From assembly GCF_025995235.1 (NCBI RefSeq), contig NZ_BAPT01000040.1, positions 1 through 64,000 on the forward strand: 64,000 nt of DNA, given 5' to 3'. Below are positions 34,833 through 45,600 of the stretch, in pieces. The notes under the pieces were generated by a model. The model was not told the DNA's origin. It worked only from the letters and a program-made list of their open reading frames with translations, and did not search any database. Within the stretch, counting starts at the first letter, position 1. Each line of letters begins with the position of its first letter. Position numbers and translations under genes: made by a program. This DNA comes from Ameyamaea chiangmaiensis. GTDB lineage: Bacteria > Pseudomonadota > Alphaproteobacteria > Acetobacterales > Acetobacteraceae.

Positions 34833-36653
34833 TCAGGATGAGGCCTTGCTCTTCTCGTGGCGCTTGCGCTCGTGCGGGTCGAGGTAGCGCTTGCGGATGC
34901 GCACGGCCGATGGCGTGACCTCGACCAGTTCGTCGTCCTCGATATAGGCAATCGCCTGTTCTAGCGACATCTTGCGCGGGGGCGTCAGAAGCAGGGCCTC
35001 GTCCTTGCCGGCGGCACGGATGTTGGTCAGCTTCTTTTCACGAACCGAGTTCACTTCCAGATCGTTTTCACGCGAGTGCTCGCCGATGATCATGCCGACA
35101 TAGACTTTCTCGCCGGCGTCGACGAACAGCGTGCCGCGATCCTGCAGCGAGAACAGCGAATACTGCGTCGTCGCACCGTCTTCCGACGAGATCAGCGATC
35201 CGTTGCGACGGCCCTCGATCACGCCCACGTGCGGCTGGTAGCCGGCGAACAGGCGGTTCATGATGCCCGTGCCGCGCGTATCGGTCAGGAATTCGCCATG
35301 ATAGCCGATCAGGCCACGCGACGGGATGATGAACGTCAGACGCACCTTGCCGCCACCGGACGGACGCATATCCTGCATCAGGCCCTTGCGGAGCGACATC
35401 TTCTCGACCACCACGCCCGAATAGGGCTCGTCCACATCGACCAGGACTTCCTCGAACGGCTCGGTACGCTCGCCGGCCTCGTTCGTCTGGAACAGCACGC
35501 GCGGGCGGCCGATGGTCAGCTCGAACCCTTCACGGCGCATGGTCTCGATCAGAACGCCGAGCTGGAGTTCGCCACGGCCCGCGACCTCGAACGCCTCGCT
35601 CTCCGGGCTTTCGGTCACCTTGATGGCGACGTTACCTTCGATTTCCTTGAACAGACGGTTGCGGATCTGGCGCGACGTCACCTTCTTGCCCTCACGACCG
35701 CCCAGCGGGCCGTCATTGAGGCGGAAGGTCATCGATAGGGTCGGCGGATCGACCGGTGTTGCCTTCAGGGCCTCGGTCACTTCCGGGGCTGCGATGGTCT
35801 CGGGAATGGTAGCCTCGGACAGACCGGCGACCGCGACGATGTCGCCCGCCTCGGCTTCCTCTACCGGCACGCGGTCAAGGCCACGGAACGACAGCAGCTT
35901 GGTCAGGCGGCCCGTCTCGACGACCGAGCCGTCCGGACGCAGGACGCGCACGGGCATGTTCAGTTTCGCGCGACCCTGTTCGACGCGACCGGTCAGCACG
36001 CGGCCGAGGAAGTTGTCGGCCTCGAGAATCGAGGCGACCATGGCGAACGGCGCATCCTTGTCCAGCTTCGGGGCGGGCACGTGGCGCAGCACCAGGTCGA
36101 ACATCGGCGACAGGTCCTTGCGCGGCCCCTCGAGCTCCAGATCGGCCCAGCCCTGACGGCCCGAGGCGTAGAGCATCGGGAAGTCGAGCTGGTTTTCGTC
36201 GGCGCCGAGCGACGCGAACAGATCGAAGATCTCTTCGTGCACCTCGTCGGGGCGGGCGTCCTGACGGTCGATCTTGTTGACGACGACGATCGGGCGGATG
36301 CCCCGCGCCAGTGCCTTGCCGACCACGAACTTGGTCTGCGGCAGAGCGCCTTCGGCCGAGTCGACCAGAACGATCGCGCCGTCCACCATGCTCAGGATAC
36401 GCTCGACCTCACCGCCGAAATCGGCGTGGCCCGGCGTGTCGATGATGTTGATGCGCGTGCCTTTCCAGACAACCGACGTGCACTTGGCCAGAATCGTGAT
36501 CCCGCGCTCGCGCTCGAGGTCGTTGCTGTCCATGGCGCGCTCGGCCACATGCTGGTTCTCGCGGAATGAGCCGGACTGTTGCAGCAACTGGTCAACAAGC
36601 GTCGTCTTGCCATGGTCGACGTGCGCGATAATCGCGATATTACGGATATCCAT
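34833..36653 (-). CDS. typA: Ribosome-associated GTPase TypA/BipA
   Basis: 606 residues, usual length. The G1 motif AHVDHGKTTL (10-19), DTPGHADFGGEVERI, and NKIDRQDARPDEV form the GTPase domain. The EF-G-like domains follow, and the C-terminal domain has the BipA-specific VNSVREKKLTNIRAAGKDEA with KMSLEQAIAYIEDDELVEVTP. It binds the ribosome as a translation factor in 50S assembly and stress or low-temperature growth. The start at 36653 gives MDIRNIAIIAHVDHG; the frame is open far upstream but only as antisense to aspS. Confidence 0.97.
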   Translation of the reverse strand: MDIRNIAIIAHVDHGKTTLVDQLLQQSGSFRENQHVAERAMDSNDLERERGITILAKCTSVVWKGTRINIIDTPGHADFGGEVERILSMVDGAIVLVDSAEGALPQTKFVVGKALARGIRPIVVVNKIDRQDARPDEVHEEIFDLFASLGADENQLDFPMLYASGRQGWADLELEGPRKDLSPMFDLVLRHVPAPKLDKDAPFAMVASILEADNFLGRVLTGRVEQGRAKLNMPVRVLRPDGSVVETGRLTKLLSFRGLDRVPVEEAEAGDIVAVAGLSEATIPETIAAPEVTEALKATPVDPPTLSMTFRLNDGPLGGREGKKVTSRQIRNRLFKEIEGNVAIKVTESPESEAFEVAGRGELQLGVLIETMRREGFELTIGRPRVLFQTNEAGERTEPFEEVLVDVDEPYSGVVVEKMSLRKGLMQDMRPSGGGKVRLTFIIPSRGLIGYHGEFLTDTRGTGIMNRLFAGYQPHVGVIEGRRNGSLISSEDGATTQYSLFSLQDRGTLFVDAGEKVYVGMIIGEHSRENDLEVNSVREKKLTNIRAAGKDEALLLTPPRKMSLEQAIAYIEDDELVEVTPSAVRIRKRYLDPHERKRHEKSKASS

Positions 36654-36884
36654 ACGAAAAGACCTGATTTCCTTCGGCGTTCGCGCGCCCGCCACGCGCA
36701 ACAGCGCGCTCCGAACCGCAGACAGAGTTTCGCGCGCTTGATAGAGCGAACGCGCGGCAAATGCACGGGGAAACTTCCTCCCATGCCCGCGACGGCCCCG
36801 GAAAGGGCATGGGTCGCTTGACAGTGGGGGGTGGCCTCGGCTTTGTCCCAAGGTTTCCCTCGCCGTCTTGTTCAGGATACCAGC

Positions 36885-38681
36885 ATGCATCCCTATCGCA
36901 CCCACAGCTGCGCGGCCCTTCGCGCCAGCGACGCCGGTCAGACCGCGCGCCTTTCCGGCTGGGTGCACAGCAAGCGCGATCATGGCGGCCTTCTGTTCAT
37001 CGACCTGCGCGACAATGCCGGCATTACCCAGATCGTCATCCCCTCGGGTGCCGACGTGCTCGAGACCGCCGAACGCGTGCGCGTCGAAAGCGTGATCACC
37101 GTCACGGGCGAGGTCGTCCTGCGCGAGGACGGCACCCGCAACCCGCAGCTGGCCACCGGCGACATCGAGGTCCGCGCGCGGGAGATCACGGTGCAGTCGA
37201 TGGCCGCCGTGCTGCCGTTCCAGGTCGCCGGGCACGAGAGCTATCCCGAGGATCTGCGCCTGAAGTACCGGTACATCGATCTCCGGCGCGAGAAGATGCA
37301 CCGCAACATCATGCTGCGCTCCAACGTGATCACTAGCCTGCGCCGTCGCATGATCGACCTGGGTTTCACGGAGTTCCAGACGCCCATCCTGACCGCGTCC
37401 TCTCCGGAGGGGGCCCGCGACTTCCTGGTGCCCGCGCGCCTGCATCCGGGCAAGTTCTATGCGCTTCCGCAGGCGCCGCAGCAGTTCAAGCAACTGGCGA
37501 TGGTCGCGGGCTTCGATCGCTATTTCCAGATCGCGCCGTGCTTTCGCGATGAGGCCGCGCGCGCCGACCGCAGCCCGGGCGAGTTTTACCAGCTCGACTT
37601 CGAAATGGCGTTCGCGACGCAGGAAGAGGTGTTTGCGACCCTGGAGCCGGTGATGGAAGGCATCTTCACCGAATTCGGGGGCGGCCGCGTCGTGAGTGCC
37701 GCGCCGTTCACGCGCATCCCGTACGCAGAGGCCATGGCGGTCTATGGTTCCGACAAGCCGGACCTGCGCAATCCGCTACGGATCACGGATGTCACGGTAC
37801 CGTTCGCGGGGTCGGGCTTTGGCCTGTTCGCCCGGATCGCGGCTGATGGCGGTCAGGTTCGTGCGATCCCCGCACCGGGCGCGGGCGATCGTCCGCGCGG
37901 ATTCTTCGACAAGCTCAACGGCTGGGCGCGCGAAAACGGCGCCGGTGGTCTGGGCTACATCATTTTCGACGAGGACGGCGGCAAGGGACCGATCGCCAAG
38001 AATCTCGAGGCTGACCGCGTGTCCGCGATCCGGGAGGCCTGCGGGCTGAAGGCCGGCGATGCCGTTTTCTTCGCGGCCGGCAAGGGTGACGAGGTTGCGA
38101 AGTTCTCCGGCCTCGTGCGGACGAAGATCGCCACCGAACTCGATCTGATCGAAAAGGACGCTTTCCGGTTCTGCTGGATCACCGACTTCCCGATGTTCGA
38201 GCGTAACGAGGATACGGGCGCGATCGATTTCTCGCACAACCCGTTCTCGATGCCGCAGGGTGGTCTGGAGGCCCTGAACACGCAGGACCCGCTGACCATC
38301 AAGGCCTATCAGTACGATATTGTCTGCAACGGTATCGAACTGTCGTCGGGCGCCATCCGGAACCACCTGCCCGAGGTGATGATCCGCGCGTTCGAGATCG
38401 CGGGCTATCCTGAATCCGAGGTCGAGGCACGCTTCGGCGGCATGCTGAACGCGTTCCGCTACGGAGCGCCCCCGCATGGCGGTTCGGCCCCCGGCGTGGA
38501 CCGTATCGTCATGCTGCTGGCGGATGAGCCGAATATCCGCGAGGTCATCCTCTTCCCGCTCAACCAGCAGGGCGAAGACCCGATGATGGGGGCGCCCGCG
38601 ACCGTGCCGCCCGCGCGCCTCAAGGAGCTGTCTCTGGCCCTCGATCTGCCCAAGCCCAAGCCCGCGGCGACGAAGGCCTGA
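36885..38681 (+). CDS. aspS: Aspartyl-tRNA synthetase
   Basis: 598 residues. The N-terminal OB-fold anticodon-binding domain (GWVHSKRDHGGLLFIDLRD), class II motif 1-2 region (FLVPARLHPGKFYALPQAPQQFKQ, FQIAPCFRDEAARADRSPGEF), the GAD insertion domain (about 285-415) and motif 3 (GGSAPGVDRIVMLL) are all present. This is the bacterial-type AspRS, which in organisms using the transamidation pathway may also charge tRNA-Asn. The ATG at 36885 has AGGAT upstream. Divergent from typA. Confidence 0.97.
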   Translation: MHPYRTHSCAALRASDAGQTARLSGWVHSKRDHGGLLFIDLRDNAGITQIVIPSGADVLETAERVRVESVITVTGEVVLREDGTRNPQLATGDIEVRAREITVQSMAAVLPFQVAGHESYPEDLRLKYRYIDLRREKMHRNIMLRSNVITSLRRRMIDLGFTEFQTPILTASSPEGARDFLVPARLHPGKFYALPQAPQQFKQLAMVAGFDRYFQIAPCFRDEAARADRSPGEFYQLDFEMAFATQEEVFATLEPVMEGIFTEFGGGRVVSAAPFTRIPYAEAMAVYGSDKPDLRNPLRITDVTVPFAGSGFGLFARIAADGGQVRAIPAPGAGDRPRGFFDKLNGWARENGAGGLGYIIFDEDGGKGPIAKNLEADRVSAIREACGLKAGDAVFFAAGKGDEVAKFSGLVRTKIATELDLIEKDAFRFCWITDFPMFERNEDTGAIDFSHNPFSMPQGGLEALNTQDPLTIKAYQYDIVCNGIELSSGAIRNHLPEVMIRAFEIAGYPESEVEARFGGMLNAFRYGAPPHGGSAPGVDRIVMLLADEPNIREVILFPLNQQGEDPMMGAPATVPPARLKELSLALDLPKPKPAATKA

Positions 38682-38710
38682 CCCGGCGGGTGCCGGGCGT
38701 ATCGGGCACG

Positions 38711-39532
38711 ATGAGGCGCGCACGTCGGTCGGCGGCCGTCGTCGCTGTCGTCTGCGCGATCCCGATGGCGGCGATCGCCGGCGCGCCGGCCGCCGCCGGG
38801 CGCCTGGCGGCGCACCGCGTCATTTATGACCTGACGCTCGAGCACGTCTCGGGCGGGTCTGTCATGGCCGCGTCCGGCACCATGTCCTACACGGTCGAGG
38901 CGACGTGCGGTGGCTGGGCCGTACAGCAAAGGCTGCATCTGACGACCGCGTCCCGTGATGGCGGGTCCAGCGACCTGACCTCGGACTATGCCACGCTGGA
39001 AAGTCTCGACGGGCGGCATTTCGTCTTCGACATGCGGCAGGGGCCGACCGGCGGCGCACGCGAGGAGATCAAGGGTGACGCCGCGCTGAACCAGGATGGG
39101 GCGGGCACGGCGTCCTATACGTTGCCCAAGGCGTCACGGGTCGCCCTGCCCAAGGGCACCCTGTTCCCGATGCACCACACGGCGGCGATTGTGGACGCTG
39201 CGGCATCGGGGCAGCCATGGATTTCACCGTTGCTGTTCGACGGCACCGGGGTTGGGGGCGCTCTGTCGACCTTCGCGCTGTTCGGCCACTGGGGCGCGCC
39301 GAGCCCCGAGCCGATCGCCCCGTCGATGGCGGCCATGGCGTCGGGGCCGGTCCATGTATCGTATTTCGGGCTTAAACCGGGGGTGTCTCTGCCGGATTTC
39401 GAGAGCATCCAGCGCTATTACGACAATGGGGTCGCCGATCGTCTTCATCTGGATTTCGGCGATTTTCGCATGCAGGCCAGCGTGCGTGACTTCCACCTTC
39501 TTCCCTCGCGACCGGCCCATTGCGAGCGCTGA
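38711..39532 (+). CDS. EipB-like periplasmic cell-envelope integrity protein (DUF1849)
   Basis: 273 residues. A basic Sec signal peptide (MRRARRSAAVV...AIAGAPA) is followed by the DUF1849 beta-spiral domain: LAAHRVIYDLTLEHVSGGSVMAASGTMSY, EATCGGWAVQQRLHL, DYATLESLDGRHFVFDMR, and the C-terminal DFGDFRMQASVRDFHLL. Two cysteines (ATCGGW and the near-terminal AHCER) match the conserved disulfide of Brucella EipB. The family supports envelope integrity and stress resistance in alphaproteobacteria. A GTG at 38690 would add 7 residues. It starts 29 bases after aspS and may be co-transcribed. Confidence 0.85.
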   Translation: MRRARRSAAVVAVVCAIPMAAIAGAPAAAGRLAAHRVIYDLTLEHVSGGSVMAASGTMSYTVEATCGGWAVQQRLHLTTASRDGGSSDLTSDYATLESLDGRHFVFDMRQGPTGGAREEIKGDAALNQDGAGTASYTLPKASRVALPKGTLFPMHHTAAIVDAAASGQPWISPLLFDGTGVGGALSTFALFGHWGAPSPEPIAPSMAAMASGPVHVSYFGLKPGVSLPDFESIQRYYDNGVADRLHLDFGDFRMQASVRDFHLLPSRPAHCER

Positions 39533-39618
39533 CGACAATCAACCACGGTTTCGCCACGAACCTGGACTGAACATTTCCTGTACGGACCGTAGACGGGTTC
39601 GTTTGGAGGAAACGGCAG

Positions 39619-39942
39619 ATGAAACAGGTGCGCTCGAAGGTGATGCTGGCCTTCGCACTGGCCACGGGGCTTGGACTGGGTGGTGGTATCGGAAACGTCG
39701 CAGACGCGCAGGGCTACGGACCGGGATGGGTACCGCCGCCCGCACCGCCGTTACGGGCTGAGGTCATGCCCCCGCCGCGCCCGGGATGGGTGTGGCGCAA
39801 CGGAGGCTGGGACTGGCGTGGCGGCGGCTATGTCTGGATACCGGGGCAGTATGTGCGACCGGTGGGGCCGCGTCACTGGGGGCCGGGTCATTGGGTCAGG
39901 CGTGGGCCGAGCTGGACGTGGGTCCGGCCGGGTTGGTACTAG
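39619..39942 (+). CDS. Small secreted WXXGXW/YXWGXW-repeat protein
   Basis: 107 residues with an excellent ribosome site (GGAGG). A signal peptide ends near NVADA. The mature part is Trp/Gly/Pro-rich with repeated steps WVWRNGGWDWRGGGYVWIPGQYV and RHWGPGHWVRRGPSWTWV. Such repeat proteins are found in the envelope of many proteobacteria, with no established function that I know. It converges on xthA, with only 18 bases between. Confidence 0.8.
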   Translation: MKQVRSKVMLAFALATGLGLGGGIGNVADAQGYGPGWVPPPAPPLRAEVMPPPRPGWVWRNGGWDWRGGGYVWIPGQYVRPVGPRHWGPGHWVRRGPSWTWVRPGWY

Positions 39943-39960
39943 CCACTCGGTATCCCAATA

Positions 39961-40731
39961 TCACGCAAGCGTGATGGCGAGAGGGACGTGGTCGCTGGGC
40001 TGCGTCTCTCCGCGTTCGTCCCGCGCTATCTCGCATGAGACGAGACGCTCGGCCAGACGGGGTGACAGCAGCGCGTGATCGATGCGCAGGCCGATGTTCC
40101 GTGGCCATGCCCCGGCCTGATAGTCCCAGAACGTATAGGCTGCCCCGGTGGGATGCAGCGCACGCAGAGCGTCGGTCAGCCCGAGCCAGATCAGGCGCCG
40201 GAAAGCGGCCCGTGTCTGCGGTCGCACAAGCGCGTCGGAAGCGGGAAGGGCACCGGGTGCGAGGTCCTCGTCCGTCGGGCACACGTTATAGTCGCCGGTC
40301 AGGACGAAGTCGGTATCCGTCTCCAGCAGTGAGCGCGCGTGCTCAGCCAGTGCGTCCATGAACGCGAGTTTGGCGGCATAGCCGGCGTCGCCGTTGGAGT
40401 TACCGTTCGGCAGATACAGGTTACCCACCCGAAGGCCCGCGACTTCGATTTCCACGTAGCGAGCCTGGGGTGTCGCATCCTCAAGGGGGGGAAGCTGGTG
40501 CGCGGTCGCGGTGAAGGGAACCCGGGCTAGGATCGCGACGCCGTTATAGGCCTTCTGCCCGACCACGACGGCCTCATAGCCGGCGTCCCGGAAGGCGGCG
40601 GCGGGGAACTGTCCGGTCTCGCATTTGATTTCCTGCAGGCACAGGACATCGGGCTGTTCGCGCGCAAGGAACGACAGAACGTGGGATTCGCGTTGACGGA
40701 TCGAATTCACGTTCCAGGTGACGATTTTCAT
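39961..40731 (-). CDS. xthA: Exodeoxyribonuclease III
   Basis: 256 residues of the EEP endonuclease/exonuclease fold. Motifs: MKIVTWNVNSIRQR at the start, LCLQEIKCE (metal-binding Glu), LTGDYNVCPTDED, WDYQAGAWPRNIGLRIDHALLS and the C-terminal PSDHVPLAITL. It repairs abasic sites and 3'-blocked ends. It precedes the erpA stop by 3 bases in reverse reading order: erpA is the upstream gene on this strand, and the two are probably co-transcribed. Confidence 0.96.
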   Translation of the reverse strand: MKIVTWNVNSIRQRESHVLSFLAREQPDVLCLQEIKCETGQFPAAAFRDAGYEAVVVGQKAYNGVAILARVPFTATAHQLPPLEDATPQARYVEIEVAGLRVGNLYLPNGNSNGDAGYAAKLAFMDALAEHARSLLETDTDFVLTGDYNVCPTDEDLAPGALPASDALVRPQTRAAFRRLIWLGLTDALRALHPTGAAYTFWDYQAGAWPRNIGLRIDHALLSPRLAERLVSCEIARDERGETQPSDHVPLAITLA

Positions 40732-40734
40732 GGC

Positions 40735-41100
40735 TCAGTCTATGGAAAAGCTGGTGCCACAGCCGCAGGACGAGGTCGCGATCGGGTTGACGACCGTGAA
40801 ATGGGCACCCATCAGCCTGTCCACGAAATCCAGCTCGGCACCTTCCAGCAGGGACATGCTGGACGTGTCGACCAGTACGCGCACCTGACCCGCATGGATT
40901 TCGATGTCATCATCGGTCTTCTGCGGGTCGAGTTTGAAGCTGTACTGAAAGCCCGAACATCCGCCGGCCAGCACGGCGACGCGCAGGGCGACCGCGTCGG
41001 GCCCAGAGGCGCCGGGCTGCGCGCTGACGATCTCGCCGATCCGCGTCTGGGCACGGTCGGTGATGCGAAAACCGGTGTCGGTCGTGATGGCGGTGCTCAT
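40735..41100 (-). CDS. erpA: Iron-sulfur cluster insertion protein ErpA (IscA/HesB family)
   Basis: 121 residues; the start at 41100 (MSTAITTD) is preferred over an 8-residue upstream extension. The A-type carrier signature is complete: one cysteine in AGGCSGFQYSF and two in SSCGCGTSF at the C-terminus. These hold the cluster transferred to client enzymes. FVDRLMGAHFTVVNPIATSSCGCG is typical of ErpA. Possible clients in this organism are respiratory and isoprenoid-pathway enzymes. Confidence 0.93.
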   Translation of the reverse strand: MSTAITTDTGFRITDRAQTRIGEIVSAQPGASGPDAVALRVAVLAGGCSGFQYSFKLDPQKTDDDIEIHAGQVRVLVDTSSMSLLEGAELDFVDRLMGAHFTVVNPIATSSCGCGTSFSID

Positions 41101-41151
41101 TCGGCCAATATAGGATACCGGCACGCCTAAAAGAAGACGTGCCGCGCGGGC

Positions 41152-42693
41152 TTAGTTCTTGTCCTTCTGGATGAAGGACGGGAGGAACGGGTTGTCGGTC
41201 TGCATCGAGCCCTTGCTGGGCAGTTCGGTGACCGACCAGCCGCCGCCGAGGGCCTCGATCAGGCTGACCGAATCGACCATCCGGCTTTGCTGGATCGACA
41301 GGGCAGACTGCGCGATCGACAGGGCGCTCTGCTCGTTCGTGATGACGGACGTGTAGATCACGGTGCCGGCCAGGTACTGATTCATCGACACGGTCACCGC
41401 CTGATTGGCGAACCGCAGGGCGACGTCCTGCTGGGCGGCCTGATCGGCCAGAATGCGCAGGTTCGACAGCTGGTCTTCCGTGTTTTGCAAGGCTGTCAGC
41501 ACGGTCTGCCGATACTGGGCGACATAGTTGTCGTAGGTGGCATTGGCCTGATGTACGGCGGCGGTGCGCGAGCCACCTTCGAACAGGGTCTCTGTCGCCG
41601 ATGCGCCAAGCGACCAGATGCGGTTGCCGATGTTCATGATCGTGCCGATCGGATCGCCGCTTTGTTCGTAGGACGCCGAAAGGGTGATGCTGGGGAAGAA
41701 CGCGGCGATCGCGGCGCCGATGTCGGCGTTGTATTCCTCCATCCTGCGTTCCGCGGCCGCCACGTCCGGCCGGCGTTGCAGGAGCTCCGCCGGGACCGTG
41801 ACGGGGATCGCCGGGATGTCGCGGCTCAACTCTGCCACGGGGATCGAGACGTCGGCCGGCGGTTTGCCGATCAACACCGCGATGGCGTGTTCGTATTGCG
41901 CCCGCAGGGTCTGGGTGGCGGTTTCGGACGCGCGGGTCTGTTCGAGCTGGTAGCGGGCTTCGAGGACGGCGGTCGGATCGGACGTCCCCGCCTCGACCTG
42001 ATTTTGCGTGATGCGCAGGGCGTCGGTGTAGAAAGCGACGTTCCGGGCCAGTAGCGCGTGCAGGCTGTCCTGATAATGCAGGTTGAAATACGCGGTGGCC
42101 AGCTGCGCCTGATACGATAGCCGCGCGTTCGCGAGATCGGCGGCGCTGGCCTGGCTCTCGGTCACCTGCGCCTGGATCTGACGGCGGATCTTGCCCCAGA
42201 TATCGAGATCCCACGAGGCGCTGGGACCGATCGAGTAGGTGTTCTTGGTATATCCGGTCGATGAGGAAATGACCGACCCGGACGCCGAGTTCTGCGAGCC
42301 GCCGCCCTGTGCGTTGCGACTGAAGGAGAACGAACCGCTGAGCGTGGGAAACAGTTGTGCGCGGACGGCATTGATCTCGGCGCGCGCGGCCCGGTAACGC
42401 GCCTCATATTCCGCGACGTTCTGGTTGTTCAGGGCCACCTGCGACTCCAGCGCGTCCAACTGCGGATCGCGGTAGATCCGCCACCACTCGCCTTTCGCGA
42501 CCGCCGCCTGTTCGGGTTGCGCGTACGTCCAGCCCGGCGCGGGGCGCAGTTCCTTGAAACGTGGCGAGACCGGCGCGCTGGCGCGCTGGTAGTGCGGCCC
42601 GACCATACAGCCCGACACGGCAAGCGCCGCAGCACCGATGGTCAGGGAGCGGGTCAGGCGGCGAAAGTCCGCGGTGAAGGGAGAGCAGATCAT
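41152..42693 (-). CDS. RND efflux outer-membrane factor (NodT/OprM-type lipoprotein)
   Basis: 513 residues. A lipoprotein signal peptide with lipobox AVSGC near residue 29 is followed by the family start GPHYQRASAPVSPRF. Two outer-membrane efflux repeats of long coiled-coil helices follow (EYEARYRAARAEINAVRAQLFP; EARYQLEQTRASETATQTLRAQYEHAIAVLIG). It forms the trimeric exit duct of the tripartite pump encoded just upstream. Its ATG overlaps the pump stop codon (ATGA), so translation is coupled. Confidence 0.93.
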   Translation of the reverse strand: MICSPFTADFRRLTRSLTIGAAALAVSGCMVGPHYQRASAPVSPRFKELRPAPGWTYAQPEQAAVAKGEWWRIYRDPQLDALESQVALNNQNVAEYEARYRAARAEINAVRAQLFPTLSGSFSFSRNAQGGGSQNSASGSVISSSTGYTKNTYSIGPSASWDLDIWGKIRRQIQAQVTESQASAADLANARLSYQAQLATAYFNLHYQDSLHALLARNVAFYTDALRITQNQVEAGTSDPTAVLEARYQLEQTRASETATQTLRAQYEHAIAVLIGKPPADVSIPVAELSRDIPAIPVTVPAELLQRRPDVAAAERRMEEYNADIGAAIAAFFPSITLSASYEQSGDPIGTIMNIGNRIWSLGASATETLFEGGSRTAAVHQANATYDNYVAQYRQTVLTALQNTEDQLSNLRILADQAAQQDVALRFANQAVTVSMNQYLAGTVIYTSVITNEQSALSIAQSALSIQQSRMVDSVSLIEALGGGWSVTELPSKGSMQTDNPFLPSFIQKDKN

Positions 42694-45600
42694 GTCGCGG
42701 ACTCGTTCAGGCTGGTGTCGGTCGTCTTGGGGGCAAACAGGGCGCGGGTGCGCGCGCCGACGCGGCCCATAAACAGGTAGATCACCGGCGTGGTGAACAG
42801 CGTCAGGAGCTGCGACACGGCCAGGCCGCCCACGATGGCCACGCCCAGCGGCCGCCGCAGTTCCGAGCCTGTGCCGCTGCCAAGCATCAGTGGCAAAGCG
42901 CCCAGCAGGGCCGCGAGCGTGGTCATGAGGATCGGGCGGAAGCGCAGGCGCGCGGCCTGATGAATGGCGTCGATCGGGGACTTTTTCTCGACGCGTTCGG
43001 CCTCGAGGGCGAAGTCGATCATCATGATCGCGTTCTTCTTGACGATGCCGATCAGCAGCACGATGCCGATGATTCCCATCACGTCCAGGCCCATCCCGGC
43101 GATGTCGAGCGCCAGCAGCGCGCCGATTCCGGCCGACGGCAGTGTCGACAGGATCGTCACCGGGTGGATGTAGCTCTCGTACAGGACGCCGAGCACGATA
43201 TACACTGCGACCAGCGCCGCGATGACGAGCCAGAACTCATTGCCCAGACTGCTGCGGAAGGCCGCCGCTGTTCCCTGGAACGACGTCAGGAACGTCGCGG
43301 GCAGGCCGACCTTCTTTTCTACGCGCTCGATGGCGTTCGTGGCCGCGCCGAGCGCATAGCCGGGAGCGACGTTGAACGACACGGTCGTGGCCGGGAATTG
43401 TCCAAAGTGGGTCAGAAGCAGGGGGGCCGTTTCGTGGGTGACCTTCGTCACGGCCGACAGCGGTACCAGGCCGGAGGTCGGCTGGCGCGTCGGGCCGCTG
43501 GTGCTGGAGGTGGTGCTGCCGCTGATGCCGGGCAGGTAGAGCTGGTTGAGCGCGTTCAGGTCGGTCTGGAAACGCGGGTCGGCCTCCAGAATGACGCGAT
43601 ACTGGTTCGACTGCGTGTAGATGGTCGAAATCTGCCGCTGTCCGAACGAATCATACAGGACGTTGTCGACCGTCTGGGGCGTAATCGAATAGCGCGCCCC
43701 GGTGGAGCGATCGAGCGTTACCTTGGCGACAAGGCCGGACGACTGCAGGTCAGAGGCGACGTCGGCCAGCGACGGCTCCTGCCGCAACGCGTCGATGAAT
43801 TTGGGCACCCAGACAACGAACTCGCCGTAATCCGGGTTTTCCAGCAAGAACTGATACTGGGTCGCGGCGACGGTGGTCTCCAGCGACAGGTCCTGAACCG
43901 GCTGGACATACAGGCGTGCGCCGGTGACCGAAGCGGTCTCGTCGCCCAGTCGCCGGGCGATCTCGGCGGCCGTGCTGGTGCGTTCGTCGTGGGGTTTGAG
44001 GTTGATCAGAAAACGACCTTCGTTCAGCGTCATGTTCTGCCCGTCGACACCGACGAAGGACGACAGGCTGACGACGTCCGGGTCCCGCAGGATGACCTGT
44101 GCAAGTGCCTGCTGACGGTCTTTCATGCCGTCGAAGGAAATGGTCTGTGCCATTTCGGAAATGCCTTGCAGCACGCCGGTGTCCTGCACCGGAAAGAACC
44201 CCTTGGGAATGACCATCGCCAGAACCCCGGTCAGAACAAGGGTGCCCACAGCCACCAGAAGCGTTGCGGTCTGGTGGCGAAGCACGATGTCCAGGCCACG
44301 GCCGTAGGACGCGATGACAGAGTCGATGGCAGCTTCTGTCTGTGCCGACCAGCGTGCGAAACGCCCGGCGGCCCGGGTGTCGTGCGGGCGCTCGGACAGC
44401 AGGCGCGCGCACATCATGGGCACGAGTGTCAGCGAGACGACCGCAGATAGAATGATCGTCACCGCCAGGGTCAGGGCGAATTCATGGAACAGGCGACCGA
44501 CGACGTCGCTCATGAACAGAAGCGGGATCAGCACTGCGATCAGCGAAACGGTCAGCGAAATGATGGTGAAGCCGATTTCCGCCGATCCCTTCAGGGCCGC
44601 CGTCATCCGGTCTTCGCCCATCTCGATGTAGCGGGCGATGTTCTCGATCATGACGATGGCGTCGTCCACGACGAAGCCCGTCGCGATCGTCAGCGCCATC
44701 AGCGACAGATTATCGAGCGAGAAGCCCAGCAGATACATGATCGCCAGCGTGCCGATCAGCGACAAAGGCACCGACAGGCTTGGGATGATGGTCGCGGGTA
44801 TGTTGCGCAGGAACACGAAGATGACGAGCACGACCAGCAACATCGACAGACCGAGTTCGAATTCAACGTCCGCGACCGAGGCCCGGATGGTGGTCGTCCG
44901 GTTGGTTAGGGGTGTGATGGTGATCCCGGGCGGCAGCGAGGCGCTGAGCGTCGGCAGGGCTTTCATCACGTTGTCGACGACGGAGATGACGTTGGCACCC
45001 GGCTGACGCTGGACGTTGAGGATCAGCGCTGGTGTCTTGTTCGACCAGGCGGCCAGTTGCGTGTTCTCCGGCCCCTGTACGACGGTTGCAATGTCACGAA
45101 GACGCACAGGGCCGTTGTTGCTGTAGGCGACGACCTGGCTCATCAGTTGGTCGGTGCTTTTGATCTGGCCATCGATGCGCAGCGTCGCGGCGCGCTGGGG
45201 GCCGTCGAACGTGCCGGTCGGGGAGTTGACGTTCACATTGCCGATCGTCGTACGAAGCGTATCGAGGTCGATACCCAGGGACGTGGCCTTGGGCACGTTG
45301 ACGCGGACGCGATAGGCCTTTCGGTTGCCGCCCGACATCGACACGAGGCCGACACCGGAAATCTGGCTGATCTTCTGTTCGAGGCGCGTGTTGACGTAGT
45401 CCTCGACCTCGGTCAGCGGCAGGGTGCTGGAGGTGATGCCAAGCGTCAGGACAGGCGTGTCGGCCGGATTGACCTTGGCGTAGATCGGCGGCGCGGGCAG
45501 GTCGGTCGGCAGCAGGGAGTTGGCGTCATTGATGGCGGCCTGTACTTCCTGTTCGGCGATGTCCATCGACATCGACAGGCCGAACCGCAGCGTGATCACC

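Noticed and set aside
36654..37493. 280-residue N-terminal extension of typA
   Set aside because: It is antisense to aspS, and TypA proteins begin at the MDIRNIAIIAHVDHG start at 36653.
39960..39975. ATCACGC-AA-GCGTGAT hairpin at the xthA end
   Set aside because: Two-base loop, no T run and inside the coding end; not convincing as a terminator.
42960..44450. A 496-codon open frame opposite the RND permease
   Set aside because: Composition is that of a shadow frame (Arg, Gly, Asp, His) and lies entirely within the permease.
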